NCBI GenBank assembly: GCA_025980355.1
Contig: JAICXR010000040.1
Coordinates: 1-13,318, forward strand
Origin: Chloroflexota bacterium
GTDB taxonomy: Bacteria; Chloroflexota; UBA4733
DNA length: 13,318 bases
Direction: 5' to 3'
Shown here: positions 4,741-13,226 of the stretch, piece by piece
Layout of the letters: the number at the start of each line of letters is the position of its first letter
Position numbering within the stretch: the first letter of the stretch is position 1
The notes under the pieces: model-generated
The model's input: only the letters and a program-made list of their open reading frames with translations
Database searches by the model: none
Told to the model about the DNA's origin: nothing
Position numbers and translations under genes: made by a program

Positions 4741-7452
4741 TCAACTACGCAAGAGCATCGCCCGAGCGGGGGCGGCAAGTGTGACGGCAACGGCCTCCTC
4801 GGGCGTCATCATCTGCCCTGCCGACCGGGCTATGGCGAACGCGGCAGGACACAACCTGGAGCGAATGGAGGTCGTCAGCTCCTCGTGGTGCCTCGGATTA
4901 CGCGGCGGGGTACCGGCGACGCGGCGCAACGCCGTCGCAGTGCCAAGCAGTTGAGCCGCTGGTGCGGGAGCGCTGCTGGCCATCACCGCCGCCAGACCTT
5001 CCAGCCGGCGGGCCATATCGACCGTGCTCCCTAATTCCCGGTCGATGTTGATCATCTCCCGCGCCAGGCTGGCGGCGCGCTCGTAGTCGCCACGCAGACA
5101 GACGGCCAGGCAGAGCGTGTACAGCGAATAGGCGAGCTGCTCCCGCTCGTCCAGTTCCCGCTTGATTCGTACGGCTTCGTCGCCCATGGCGATGGCGCGC
5201 CCATAGTCTCCTTGCTCGCGGGCGAGCACCCCGAGACCGTCGAGAGCGCAGGCCATACCGAGACGATCCCCCAGCTCCCGCCGCAGGCGGAGGTCTTCGC
5301 CATACAGAAAGACGGCGCGCTCGTATTGCTGCTGTTCCTGGGCAATGCCGCCGAGGCTGTTGTAGCACGTAGCAATCGCCAGCGGATCAGCCAGTTCCTG
5401 CCAGAGTGCCAGGGCCTGCTCGTACCATTGTCGCGCCTCCTCGCGGTTGCCTTGCTCCTGCGCCAGGACGCCCAGCCGCTGCAGCACGCGCGCCGTGCCC
5501 GCATGGTCGCCAACGTTTCGCCAGCAGGTGAGCGACTCCTCGTAGCGAACGGTAGCCGAACTGAAATCGCTCCGTTGATGCGCGATATGACCACTGGTGT
5601 ACAGCGCGATGGCAAGGCCGCGCACATCCCCAAGCGCCCGCCAGAGGAGGATTGCCTCATCCGCGTAGGTGGCAGCCGTTGCCAGGTCTCCGGCGTAGCG
5701 GGCCAGGCTGGCCGCAGCGTGAAGCACCCTGGCGCGTAGCTCCCTGGACGTGCCCTGGCTGACAGCGAGCAGACGCGCCAGGTACGTGCGAGCCTCGCGC
5801 ACACGCCCGCGCAGCTCCCAGAACCAATGGAGGTCGGAGGCGAGATCAAGCCCCTGCTCGAAGGCTCCGGTAGCTTCCAAACAGTGGAGGGCTGCCCACA
5901 GGTTATCGTATTCCAACTCCAGCCGGGCCGACCAGACCGTCCGCTGCAGTCGCGGCGTGGCCGTCCTCGCCTCCTCGGCCAGCTTCCGAAACCAGAGTGC
6001 GTGGCGCTTGCGGAGCTCCTCTGCCTCTCCAGCCCGCACGGTGTGCTCGGCCCCGTACTGGCGCAGCACTTCCAGGAGCCGATAGCGGACCCCGCCGCCG
6101 TGTCGCTCGATGAGCACAACAGAGTGGTCCACGAGCTGGACGAGCAGCGGCAGGATGTCCCCTCTGGTGAGGGGCGCCATCGAGCAGATTGCCTCCGCCG
6201 CTTCCAGAGTCCAGCCGTTGGCGAACACGGAGAGCCGATCGAAGAGCTTCCGTTCGCCCTCCTCGAGCAGGTCGTAGCTCCATGCCAGTGCGGCCTTCAG
6301 CGTGCGCTGGCGGGGGTCCGTGTCCGCACTCCCGGCGGTCAGCACCGGTAGCGCGCGATCGAGGTAGGAGGCGAGCTGCTCGACCGAGAGCGCGTTGACC
6401 CTTGCCGCCGCCAGCTCGATGGCGAGCGGAAGGCCATCCAAGCCGCGACACAACGCGGCCACCATCCGTGCATTCTGGTCAGTTAGGGAGAACGTCGGCA
6501 ACGCTGCGGTGGCACGCTCGACGAACAGCCGCACCGCGTCATACTCCAACAATTGTTCCGCTGGCGGCAGTCGCGCCAGGTCCGGTACCGCCAGCGGCAA
6601 CACTAGGTAGTGCTGCGCACCATGGAGATGCAGCACGGTACGACTTGTGACGAGGACACGCAGCCGCGGGCACGTCGTAAGTAACGTGGCCAGCAAGGGC
6701 GCCGCCGCGGCGAGTTGTTCGAAATTGTCCAGCACGAGGAGTGCCTCACGGTTGCTCAGCACTCCGATCAGCTCCTCGACTGTAGAACGTCGGGACGACT
6801 CAGGACGGTGCAAGGTAGCTTTGATCGTCGGCGCGACAAGATCGGGGTCGCGGACCGCCGCCAGTGACACGAACGTGGCTCCCCCGGCGAACTGCCCCGC
6901 GAGTTGCACGGCGACGTGCACCGCCAGGCGCGTCTTGCCCGTCCCCGGCGGCCCGGTCAGCACCAGCAATCGCGCCCCCTGCTCCTCGCTGAGGAGATGG
7001 CATAGCTCCTCCAGCTCGCGCCTCCGGCCGACAAAACTGGTGAGGAAGGAGGGCAAGCCGGCCCCGCGTCCAGTGGCATGGTCTGGGTGTTGTGACGTTG
7101 CCCGTTCATGCCCGGTGGCGACGGGCGCTGCGGTGTCGTGCCCCTGCCCCCACCCGTCCGTGTAGTCGCTGTTCGGCGGGCGCTCGGGCCTTGCCGCGGT
7201 TGCCAGGCCGAGCAGACATCGTGTCAACTCGGGTTCGCCCTGGAGACCGAGTGCCGGTACGAACTGCGCGACGAGTGCGCTCAGCTCCGGCCGCCGCCGG
7301 TTGCGCTCGAGACGGCAGATCTGCGCCTCGCTGTAGCCGACGGCCAGCGCCAGCGCGCGCTGTGTCAGGCGGCGGCGCCGGCGCAGGTATCTCAGCAAGG
7401 CACCGAACGTGTCGAATCTATCGAAATAAACGCGCTCCGCACCCGTCGCCAT
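4741..7452 (-). CDS. XRE-family STAND regulator (HTH, NB-ARC ATPase, TPR)
   Basis: A 903-aa signal-transduction ATPase, probably a DNA-binding transcription regulator. An XRE helix-turn-helix (about residues 13-68) contains LTQRALALAVGYSEAQICRL. A linker leads to LTSFVGRRREL and an NB-ARC-type ATPase with Walker A GPPGTGKT (167-174), Walker B LLVLDN (238-243), sensor TSR (269-271) and GLPLAIEL (340-347). A winged-helix region (RKLFDRLSVFANGW) and then at least seven TPR units (about 530-830) follow. Ligand or partner binding by the TPRs would release ATP-dependent switching, as in MalT/AfsR-type proteins; the ligand is unknown. ATG 7452 lies 24 nt after the predicted transcription start with a weak ribosome site; GTG 7458 is an alternative. 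The gene is divergent from the SnoaL-like genes, which are candidate targets. All motifs are intact. Confidence 0.92.
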   Translation of the reverse strand: MATGAERVYFDRFDTFGALLRYLRRRRRLTQRALALAVGYSEAQICRLERNRRRPELSALVAQFVPALGLQGEPELTRCLLGLATAARPERPPNSDYTDGWGQGHDTAAPVATGHERATSQHPDHATGRGAGLPSFLTSFVGRRRELEELCHLLSEEQGARLLVLTGPPGTGKTRLAVHVAVQLAGQFAGGATFVSLAAVRDPDLVAPTIKATLHRPESSRRSTVEELIGVLSNREALLVLDNFEQLAAAAPLLATLLTTCPRLRVLVTSRTVLHLHGAQHYLVLPLAVPDLARLPPAEQLLEYDAVRLFVERATAALPTFSLTDQNARMVAALCRGLDGLPLAIELAAARVNALSVEQLASYLDRALPVLTAGSADTDPRQRTLKAALAWSYDLLEEGERKLFDRLSVFANGWTLEAAEAICSMAPLTRGDILPLLVQLVDHSVVLIERHGGGVRYRLLEVLRQYGAEHTVRAGEAEELRKRHALWFRKLAEEARTATPRLQRTVWSARLELEYDNLWAALHCLEATGAFEQGLDLASDLHWFWELRGRVREARTYLARLLAVSQGTSRELRARVLHAAASLARYAGDLATAATYADEAILLWRALGDVRGLAIALYTSGHIAHQRSDFSSATVRYEESLTCWRNVGDHAGTARVLQRLGVLAQEQGNREEARQWYEQALALWQELADPLAIATCYNSLGGIAQEQQQYERAVFLYGEDLRLRRELGDRLGMACALDGLGVLAREQGDYGRAIAMGDEAVRIKRELDEREQLAYSLYTLCLAVCLRGDYERAASLAREMINIDRELGSTVDMARRLEGLAAVMASSAPAPAAQLLGTATALRRVAGTPPRNPRHHEELTTSIRSRLCPAAFAIARSAGQMMTPEEAVAVTLAAPARAMLLRS

Positions 7453-7481
7453 AGTCACACTCGTCGACCGGATCGCCGCCC

Positions 7482-7510
7482 ATTATAAGCAGCCGACGTG
7501 GTGTTGGCAA
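7482..7510 (-). promoter_or_regulatory. sigma70-type promoter of the STAND regulator
   Basis: On the minus strand TTGCCA (7510-7505), a 17-nt spacer and TATAAT (7487-7482), giving a 5/6 and a 6/6 match. Transcription would begin near 7475, about 23 nt before the ATG. It lies in the 145-bp divergent gap shared with the first SnoaL-like gene. No comparable plus-strand promoter was found there. Confidence 0.65.
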
Positions 7511-7597
7511 GAAATGTCATATCCGCCCGAGCGACGGACGCTAGCATGGCGGCAAGCGTCCAAAGCGCCACCGTCGATGCTGAATGGAGATACGCCC

Positions 7598-8059
7598 ATG
7601 GCCTCACTCGAGGAGAACAAGGCCCTGGTCCGCCAGGCGATCGGTCGGCTCTGGAATGAAGGATGCCCGGAAGCCGTTGACGAGTTCCTGGCACCCGCCT
7701 TCATCGACCACCAACCCACGCCCGGACCCCCGCAGACTTTGGACGACATCAAACAAGAGCTGCGCATGTACCGCACGGCGTTCCCCGATCTCCACATAAC
7801 GATCGAGGACCAGATCGCGGAGGGAGACCGCGTGGTCTCGCGCTGGACGGCACGCGCGACACATCGCGGGCCCCTCTGGGGAGTTCCCGCCACTGGACGG
7901 TCGGTCGCTGTTATGGGCGTGTTCATCGATCGGCTCGCCGACGGCAAGATTCAAGAGGAGTGGGCGCACTGGGATCGCCTCGGGCTGCTCCAGCAATTAG
8001 GCGTGGTCAAAGCCCCGGCAACCGAGAGCCCTGCCGTGCAAGCGAACCCCGCCGGCTAG
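7598..8059 (+). CDS. SnoaL-like ester cyclase-family protein (first of two)
   Basis: A 153-aa protein of the NTF2-like SnoaL/ester cyclase family, a small cone-shaped fold that usually holds a hydrophobic substrate. The family pattern is clear: ENKALVRQAIGRLWNEG, then APAFIDHQP, PDLHITIEDQIAEGDRVVSRW, GVPATGRSV and IQEEWAHWDRLGLLQQLG. Many members are uncharacterised and only some cyclise polyketides, so the substrate is unknown. ATG 7598 is chosen because GGAGA lies 7 nt upstream and homologous sequence begins there; an upstream in-frame ATG at 7514 would add 28 unrelated residues. No signal peptide is seen, so it is cytosolic. The gene is transcribed away from the STAND regulator and is followed by a paralogue. 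Confidence 0.88.
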   Translation: MASLEENKALVRQAIGRLWNEGCPEAVDEFLAPAFIDHQPTPGPPQTLDDIKQELRMYRTAFPDLHITIEDQIAEGDRVVSRWTARATHRGPLWGVPATGRSVAVMGVFIDRLADGKIQEEWAHWDRLGLLQQLGVVKAPATESPAVQANPAG

Positions 8060-8184
8060 GGGGATGAGGTGTGACCGGTCGGCGTCTCCCAATGGCTAGG
8101 CACTTTCGAACCCGGCGCAACCTGACGGCCACCTCCAGGCAGATAATCGCGTGCGGTGTCTTTAACCGTGAGAAGGGGTATGTC

Positions 8185-8622
8185 ATGTCGGTCGATGGGA
8201 ACAAGGCGATCGCCCGCCGCTGGTGCGACGAGCTTTGGGGGAAAGGCAACTTGGCCGTCGCCGATGAGATTGTCGCCCCGGGCTATGTTCGCCACGATCC
8301 GGGGGATCCGTTCGCGGCCGAGGGGCCTGAAGACGTCAGGCGACTGGTCCGCACGGTGCGGGACGCCGTCTCCGACTTCCACATCACGGTCGAGGACGTG
8401 ATCGCTGAGGGAGACAAGGTCGTCGTACGCTATACCGCAGCCTCGACGGACACGCGCGGCTTGTTGGGAAGGCCGCCGACGGGCAAGCCGGTGCACGCGA
8501 CCGCCATCCAGATCTTCCGCGTCGCGGCGGGCCAGATCGTGGAGAGCTGGACGAACCGCGACGACCTCGGCATGCTGCGGCAACTCGGCGTCGCCCCTGA
8601 GCCGGGCCAAGCGCTGCGCTAG
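8185..8622 (+). CDS. SnoaL-like ester cyclase-family protein (second of two)
   Basis: A 145-aa NTF2-fold protein, paralogous to the preceding one. Shared blocks include SDFHITVEDVIAEGDKVVVRY against PDLHITIEDQIAEGDRVVSRW, and ESWTNRDDLGMLRQLGV against EEWAHWDRLGLLQQLGV. Identity elsewhere is low, so the duplication is old or the two were acquired separately. ATG 8185 has AAGGGG 6 nt upstream; the longer in-frame ATG at 8071 lacks family sequence in its extra 38 residues. The 125-bp gap from the first gene could hold its own promoter (GATAAT near 8142, no clear -35). The substrate is unknown. Confidence 0.87.
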   Translation: MSVDGNKAIARRWCDELWGKGNLAVADEIVAPGYVRHDPGDPFAAEGPEDVRRLVRTVRDAVSDFHITVEDVIAEGDKVVVRYTAASTDTRGLLGRPPTGKPVHATAIQIFRVAAGQIVESWTNRDDLGMLRQLGVAPEPGQALR

Positions 8623-8633
8623 GCACACGTTAG

Positions 8634-8660
8634 GGCGCTGGGGCCGTATGCCCAGGCGCC
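8634..8660 (+). terminator. Stable hairpin between the SnoaL-like gene and the hydrolase gene
   Basis: GGCGC-TGGG (8634-8642) pairs with CCCA-G-GCGCC further on to 8660: nine pairs with one bulged G. It begins 12 nt after the stop codon, but there is no immediate T-run, so it may be a weak terminator or an RNA-stabilising stem. Confidence 0.3.
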
Positions 8661-8703
8661 GGATGTTCTCCCCAGCATCGCCGCACCGAAAGGATTTTCG
8701 CGT

Positions 8704-10806
8704 ATGGTCTCCGCTCCGGCCCCGGCCGCTGCGCTCCGACCGCCGGCCATAGCCACCGCGCCGGTCGCCCCACCTGCCTCCACGATCATCACCCTTGCCG
8801 CGGCGGCCGGCGAGCGGGCGGGCGGAATGGAGCTCATACGCCGAGGTCGACTGATCAGCGCGGCGTTGATGCTGCTCGCGCTGGTTTTCGGCTGGTACGG
8901 GGCCGGGCAGGCCGCGTCGCCCAGCGTCGGCCAGCCGCAACCGGCGGCGGCGGGCAACGACGATGCCGACCTGGCTACCCTCCTCGATCTAGTTGTCAGC
9001 CGTGGCATGGCGGATGGCCATATCCCTGGCGCGGCGATCGTGGTGGTACAGGATGGCGCCGTCGCGTTCAGCAAGGGCTACGGCGTGGCCGACGGCGAGC
9101 GGACGGTGCCCGTGTCCCCCGATGCTGCCGTCTTCCGTGCCATGTCGGTTTCCAAGCTGTTCACCGCGACCGGGATCATGCAGTTGGCCGAGCAGGGCCG
9201 CCTCGATCTCCACGCCGACGCCAATCGCTACCTGCGTGGCTTCCAGATCGCCTCGACCTACCCGGTGGCGGTCACGATCGACCAGCTCTTGACGCACACC
9301 GCCGGCTTCGACGGCGATCAGGAGACGATCGCCCAGGTCGCCCGATCGCCGGCCGAGGTGCTGCCGCTCGGACAATTCCTCCTGAACCATCCCCCGCGCC
9401 GCATCCAGCCGCCGGGCATTCGTTACGGCTACAGCAACGCTGATTACGATGTCCTTGGTGCGGTGGTTCAGGACGTGTCCGGCGAGCCGTTCGCCCAGTA
9501 CATGGACGAGCACATCCTGGCGCCGCTGAGGATGGCCCACAGCAGCTTCCAGCCACCAGCCTCCGGTCCAGATGCGCCGCTGCCAGGCTATACCTGGTCC
9601 GGCAGCGGCTTCCGCCCACAACCAACGCACTACTTCAGCGACGCGCCGTCGCGCGGGCTGGCGACGACGGCGGCCGACATGGCGCGCTTCATCACCTTCC
9701 AGTTGCCGGGCGGAACCGGGCAGACATCTCCGGTTCTGGGCGCTGCTGCCCTCCGAGCGATGCAGGCGCAGCACTTCACCTATCGCGCCGGCGAGCCGGG
9801 GATGGCCGACGGCTTCCAGGAGAGTATCGACTGGGCGAGCGGTGAGCGCGTTCTGTGGAAGGACGGGCGCGACGACGGGCGAGCGACCAGCATGCTGGTG
9901 CTGCTGCCGGATCGGCGTATCGGCTGGTACGTCGCCTATAACGCGGACGACGGCGAGCGACTGGCCCAGACCATCTATCAGCAGTTGGAAACGCATTTCG
10001 CCCCCGCCTCGGCGCCGCCGCCGCCCGGCACGGCCGTCGCCACGGCCGCCATCGACGCTCAACGCGTTGCCGGTGTCTACCGCGAGGCCGACTACAGTCA
10101 TCGCACGCTGGCCAAGCTCCTGGTCCTCACCTGGGGCGACTATCCCCGCGTCAGCGCCAACGCCGACGGCACGTTGGCGGTCCGCTGGTCCGACACACCG
10201 ACACCACCGCCGCTGACGGAGACGGCGCCGCTCCTCTTCACGACGGCGCCGCAGCCGAACGGCATCTCCCACTACCTCTTCCTGGCGAACCAGGTAGGGG
10301 CAGTGAACGGCATGGCGGTCGGGGCGGAGACCTACGAGCGTGTGTCCTGGTACGAAACGGTGCGCGTCCAGGAAACGATCTTCGCCGCTTTCCTCCTTAT
10401 TTTTCTCGCCGCCGCGCTGTCCTGGCCGGCGCGGGAGCTGCTGCGTCGTTGTAGTGGTCGGCAGGCCAGCGTTCGCCGTCGTCCGCTGGCGTTACGTGTG
10501 TTGTCGATATTCATCGGCGTCATCGGCGCGCTTGACCTGGCGTTCCTGATCGGCACGTTCTTGACGTTCCAGCGCGCCTTCGGGCTCGGTCTGGAGTACG
10601 CGGCGCCGGCCTGGTTAATGGCGATTCTGGCCCTGCCCTGCCTGGCAGGCGCACTTACCGTGCTGCTGGCAGCACTGATCGGCGTCACGTGGAGCAGCGC
10701 TGGGTGGTCGCCCTCATCGCGCGCCACCGTCGTTACCTTCACGGCACTTGCTCTCGTCTTCATACCGTTCTTGAATAGTTGGAACCTGCTCGGTTGGCGT
10801 TGGTGA
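8704..10806 (+). CDS. Beta-lactamase-family serine hydrolase with C-terminal membrane domain
   Basis: A 700-aa class C beta-lactamase/DD-peptidase-fold protein (PF00144 type). The nucleophile motif is S148-V-S-K151 and the second motif Y243-S-N245. The third-box position reads W-K386-D-G388, where relatives usually have H-x-G. A hydrophobic stretch at about 50-70, preceded by RRGR, is a signal peptide or anchor and puts the hydrolase domain (about 90-430) outside the cell. A variable domain (about 450-545) and four C-terminal membrane helices (about 558-700) follow, a layout seen in Bacillus PbpE-like relatives. Substrates may be cell-wall peptides, esters or D-amino peptides; none is shown. 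ATG 8704 has AAAGGA 9 nt upstream, but gives a 41-residue Ala/Pro-rich extension before the signal; ATG 8827 begins directly at MELIRRGRL and may be the real start. Confidence 0.88.
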   Translation: MVSAPAPAAALRPPAIATAPVAPPASTIITLAAAAGERAGGMELIRRGRLISAALMLLALVFGWYGAGQAASPSVGQPQPAAAGNDDADLATLLDLVVSRGMADGHIPGAAIVVVQDGAVAFSKGYGVADGERTVPVSPDAAVFRAMSVSKLFTATGIMQLAEQGRLDLHADANRYLRGFQIASTYPVAVTIDQLLTHTAGFDGDQETIAQVARSPAEVLPLGQFLLNHPPRRIQPPGIRYGYSNADYDVLGAVVQDVSGEPFAQYMDEHILAPLRMAHSSFQPPASGPDAPLPGYTWSGSGFRPQPTHYFSDAPSRGLATTAADMARFITFQLPGGTGQTSPVLGAAALRAMQAQHFTYRAGEPGMADGFQESIDWASGERVLWKDGRDDGRATSMLVLLPDRRIGWYVAYNADDGERLAQTIYQQLETHFAPASAPPPPGTAVATAAIDAQRVAGVYREADYSHRTLAKLLVLTWGDYPRVSANADGTLAVRWSDTPTPPPLTETAPLLFTTAPQPNGISHYLFLANQVGAVNGMAVGAETYERVSWYETVRVQETIFAAFLLIFLAAALSWPARELLRRCSGRQASVRRRPLALRVLSIFIGVIGALDLAFLIGTFLTFQRAFGLGLEYAAPAWLMAILALPCLAGALTVLLAALIGVTWSSAGWSPSSRATVVTFTALALVFIPFLNSWNLLGWRW

Positions 10807-10906
10807 ACCGAAACCAGTCAGGTCTTGGAGCCGCGTGGATATGGGAGAATAGCGGCTGCTACTGACGACGACTGGTTGGTGCCTTTTCTGCGGAGGGCAA
10901 TAAACG

Positions 10907-11902
10907 GTGACGATGGCAACCGAGCATGAGCAGCCTGAATCCGCCCTTCCCTCTGTGGCCCCGGCCATCGCCACGGAAGCACTGACGAAGCGATTCGGCC
11001 GGCTGACCGCCGTCTCGGAGCTCAGCCTCGCGATCCAGCCCGGCGAAGTCGTCGGCTTCCTGGGACCCAACGGGGCGGGCAAGACGACGACGATCCGCAT
11101 GCTGCTCGGCTTTTTGCGCCCCACGTCCGGCCGGCTGAGCGTGCTGGGCGGCGTCCCCGCTCGGGATACCGGCCTGCGTCGGCGCATCGGCTACCTGCCG
11201 GGCGACTTCCGGATCGACCCGACGATGACCGGCAACGAGCTCTTCGCCTGGTTCGGAGAACTGCGCGGCGGCGTCAATCGGCAGCGAGTTCGGGAACTCG
11301 TCGAGCGCCTGCAACTCGACCCCGGCCGGCCCTTCGGCCACCTCTCCAAAGGCAATCGCCAGAAGATCGGCCTCGTGCAGGCTTTCCAGCACGATCCCGA
11401 CGTGCTGATTCTTGACGAGCCCACGACCGGCCTCGACCCGCTGGTCCAACGCGCGTTCCTGGAGCTGGTGCGCGAAGCGGCCGGGAGGGGGGCTGCCGTG
11501 CTCTTCTCGTCGCACGTGCTGCCGGAGGTGGAGCGGGTGGCGGCGCGGATCGCCATCATCCGGGCCGGGCGCCTGGTGACCATCGCGCCGGTAGACGAAC
11601 TCCTGGACCGCGCCCGCCACCGGTTGGAGTTCCGCTTCGCCGGCCCGGTCTCGCCCGACCTGTTTGCGGACGTGCCGGGAGTGGTCGCGGCCGAGGTCCA
11701 CGGTCCTAACGCGACCCTCGCGATCGACGGTGCGGTCGGCCCCGCGCTAGCGGCGGCCCTCAATGGACCCGCCCTCCTGCGCGTGCGTAGTATGGGCGAC
11801 GACCTGGAGGACCTGTTCGTGACCCTCTATGACCAGCGCGCGAGCGCCAATCCGGTTCGCGCTGCCGACCGGCGGGATGAGCGGAGCGAGGAGGGACGCT
11901 GA
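10907..11902 (+). CDS. ABC transporter ATP-binding protein
   Basis: A 331-aa nucleotide-binding subunit of an ABC-2 exporter of the drug/lipid type (CcmA/DrrA-like). Walker A is GPNGAGKT (53-60), the signature LSKGNRQK (from 146; LSxGQ with N for Q), Walker B LILDEP (167-172), D-loop GLDP and H-loop His203 in SSHVL. A regulatory C-terminal extension (about 220-310) is typical of this subgroup. The GTG start has GGAGGG 9 nt upstream; ATG 10913 is too far from that site. It is followed after one base by the permease, forming a half-transporter pair. The substrate is unknown. Confidence 0.94.
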   Translation: MTMATEHEQPESALPSVAPAIATEALTKRFGRLTAVSELSLAIQPGEVVGFLGPNGAGKTTTIRMLLGFLRPTSGRLSVLGGVPARDTGLRRRIGYLPGDFRIDPTMTGNELFAWFGELRGGVNRQRVRELVERLQLDPGRPFGHLSKGNRQKIGLVQAFQHDPDVLILDEPTTGLDPLVQRAFLELVREAAGRGAAVLFSSHVLPEVERVAARIAIIRAGRLVTIAPVDELLDRARHRLEFRFAGPVSPDLFADVPGVVAAEVHGPNATLAIDGAVGPALAAALNGPALLRVRSMGDDLEDLFVTLYDQRASANPVRAADRRDERSEEGR

Positions 11903-11903
11903 G

Positions 11904-12707
11904 ATGCTTTCGGTGCTGCGGCAGGCGGTCCGGCGGCGGCGGCTGGGCACGCTCTGGTGGTGTCTCGGCCTGATTGGCTTCGTCGCCCTGCTGGCAGTCG
12001 CCTACCCCACCGTGCGGGGCAATAGCGAACTGGACAAGACCTTCGCCGGCTTGCCTCCCGGCGTCCAGGCCGCGCTCGGGCTCGGACTCGGCGGCTCGCT
12101 GACCTCGCCGGTTGGCTACCTTAATAGCCAGTACTTCGCCAATATCCTGCCCGCCCTGTTCCTGATCTTCACCATCGGGCTGGCCGCCTGGGCGATCAGC
12201 GGTGACGAGGCGGCGGGTACGCTGGAGCTCCTGCTCTCTAACCCGGTCAGCCGGCTGCGCGTCGCCGCCGAGCGTGCCGGCGCCATCCTGGTATTGCTGG
12301 CAGCCCTGACGCTGGCGGCGGCGGCCGCCCTCGTGATCCTGGCCCCGGCGGTCGGGTTGGACCAGGGACTCGGCACCGGCCGCCTGATTGCCGCCACCAT
12401 CGCGAGCGCCCTGCTGGCGCTGACCTTCGCCTCGGTGGCGTTCTGCCTCGGGGCGGCGACGGCGTCGCGGTCGCTGGCGATCGCCGTGTCGGCGGCCCTG
12501 GCCGTTGCCGGCTTCGTCATCCAGGGGCTCGCCGCCCAGGTGCCCTGGCTGCGCCCGCTCCGCGCGGCGTCGCCCTGGCAGTGGGACCTGGGCAGCAACC
12601 CGTTGCAGCACGGCCTCACCTGGCAGGCCTGGCTGCTCCCCCTGGTGGTGAGCCTGGTCCTGATGGCGCTCGGGGCCGCCGGGCTGGCCCACCGGGATCT
12701 GCGCTAA
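11904..12707 (+). CDS. ABC-2 type transporter permease
   Basis: A 267-aa membrane subunit with six predicted helices: about 17-38, 80-103, 125-150, 163-188, 192-213 and 238-260. The block ISGDEAAGTLELLLSNPVSR after the second helix is the conserved coupling region of ABC-2 permeases that contacts the ATPase. The ATG, one base after the ATPase stop, has AGGAGGG 8 nt upstream, so the two are translated together. The C-terminus ends HRDLR, a usual form for this family. The pair would act as a dimer of each subunit at the inner membrane. Confidence 0.92.
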   Translation: MLSVLRQAVRRRRLGTLWWCLGLIGFVALLAVAYPTVRGNSELDKTFAGLPPGVQAALGLGLGGSLTSPVGYLNSQYFANILPALFLIFTIGLAAWAISGDEAAGTLELLLSNPVSRLRVAAERAGAILVLLAALTLAAAAALVILAPAVGLDQGLGTGRLIAATIASALLALTFASVAFCLGAATASRSLAIAVSAALAVAGFVIQGLAAQVPWLRPLRAASPWQWDLGSNPLQHGLTWQAWLLPLVVSLVLMALGAAGLAHRDLR

Positions 12708-12718
12708 CGCCGAATTCC

Positions 12719-12790
12719 GGTGGCGCGGCGGAAGCAGAGGCGGCCCGGCTGCGCGAGGAGCTGCGCCGCCTGCGCGTGGGGCAAGAATAG
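12719..12790 (+). other. Start-less frame coding a short charged helix
   Basis: The frame reads AEAEAARLREELRRLRVGQE to a TAG and has a heptad-like coiled-coil pattern. There is no ATG, GTG or ribosome site between the permease stop (12707) and this stretch. It may be a leftover gene 3' end or chance. Confidence 0.2.
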
Positions 12791-13226
12791 ACGAATAGAG
12801 CGCATTCCGGCGGCAGCATGACCGCTGGCGATGCTGCCCCCGCTCCCGGTCGGCGACCTTCATCCCTCCCAGATTGCCCTCCGGGAAGGGCTGGGCCACG
12901 TCCCGGCGATCGTCAGCGTACTGTACGTACCGGGCGGAATTGCGCCGCCGCTACAGGCCATTGCACCGGCCGCCGCATCGATTGGATACCCGAAGTCGCG
13001 GCCGCCCCGCTGGCGGCGAGCGGAATCTGTTGACGGGGGAGCCTCAGCAAAAGCGATGCCAGAAGGCGCCGCTCCGTGCCGGAGCAGATCACGAAGAAGG
13101 AGACGTGCTTGTTCGCCGGGGCGTAGGTCTCTATCTGTTGATCCATCGCCGCCGGCTGATCAGATCGACGACCGAACTGGTGTGCCGCCCGACGCGGCGA
13201 GTGAGCGGGCGGCCCGACCACCAGCC
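12791..13226. other. Stretch without a recognisable gene
   Basis: No frame shows a known family or a well-placed start. A plus-strand frame is open from ATG 12831 to the window end (162 codons), but it has no ribosome site and becomes Arg/Ser-rich and low in plausibility after about 60 codons. A minus frame covering 12913-13221 is similarly unsupported. No clear terminator or repeat was seen. Confidence 0.4.

Noticed and set aside
4741..7452. The STAND protein as an anti-phage defence ATPase
   Set aside because: It has an N-terminal XRE DNA-binding domain rather than a nuclease, TIR or other effector, and no defence genes lie nearby. A transcription regulator is the simpler reading.
7545..7575. 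Weak TGGCG/CGCCA inverted repeat in the divergent gap before the first SnoaL-like gene
   Set aside because: Arms of only five GC-rich bases separated by about 15 bp are expected by chance in this DNA.
8989..10272. A 427-codon minus-strand frame opposite the serine hydrolase
   Set aside because: Antisense shadow of a gene with clear catalytic motifs; very Arg/Gly-rich, with no recognisable domain.
11760..12899. A 379-codon minus-strand frame opposite the ABC permease
   Set aside because: Low-complexity Gln/Arg/Gly sequence typical of the antisense of a hydrophobic GC-rich gene.
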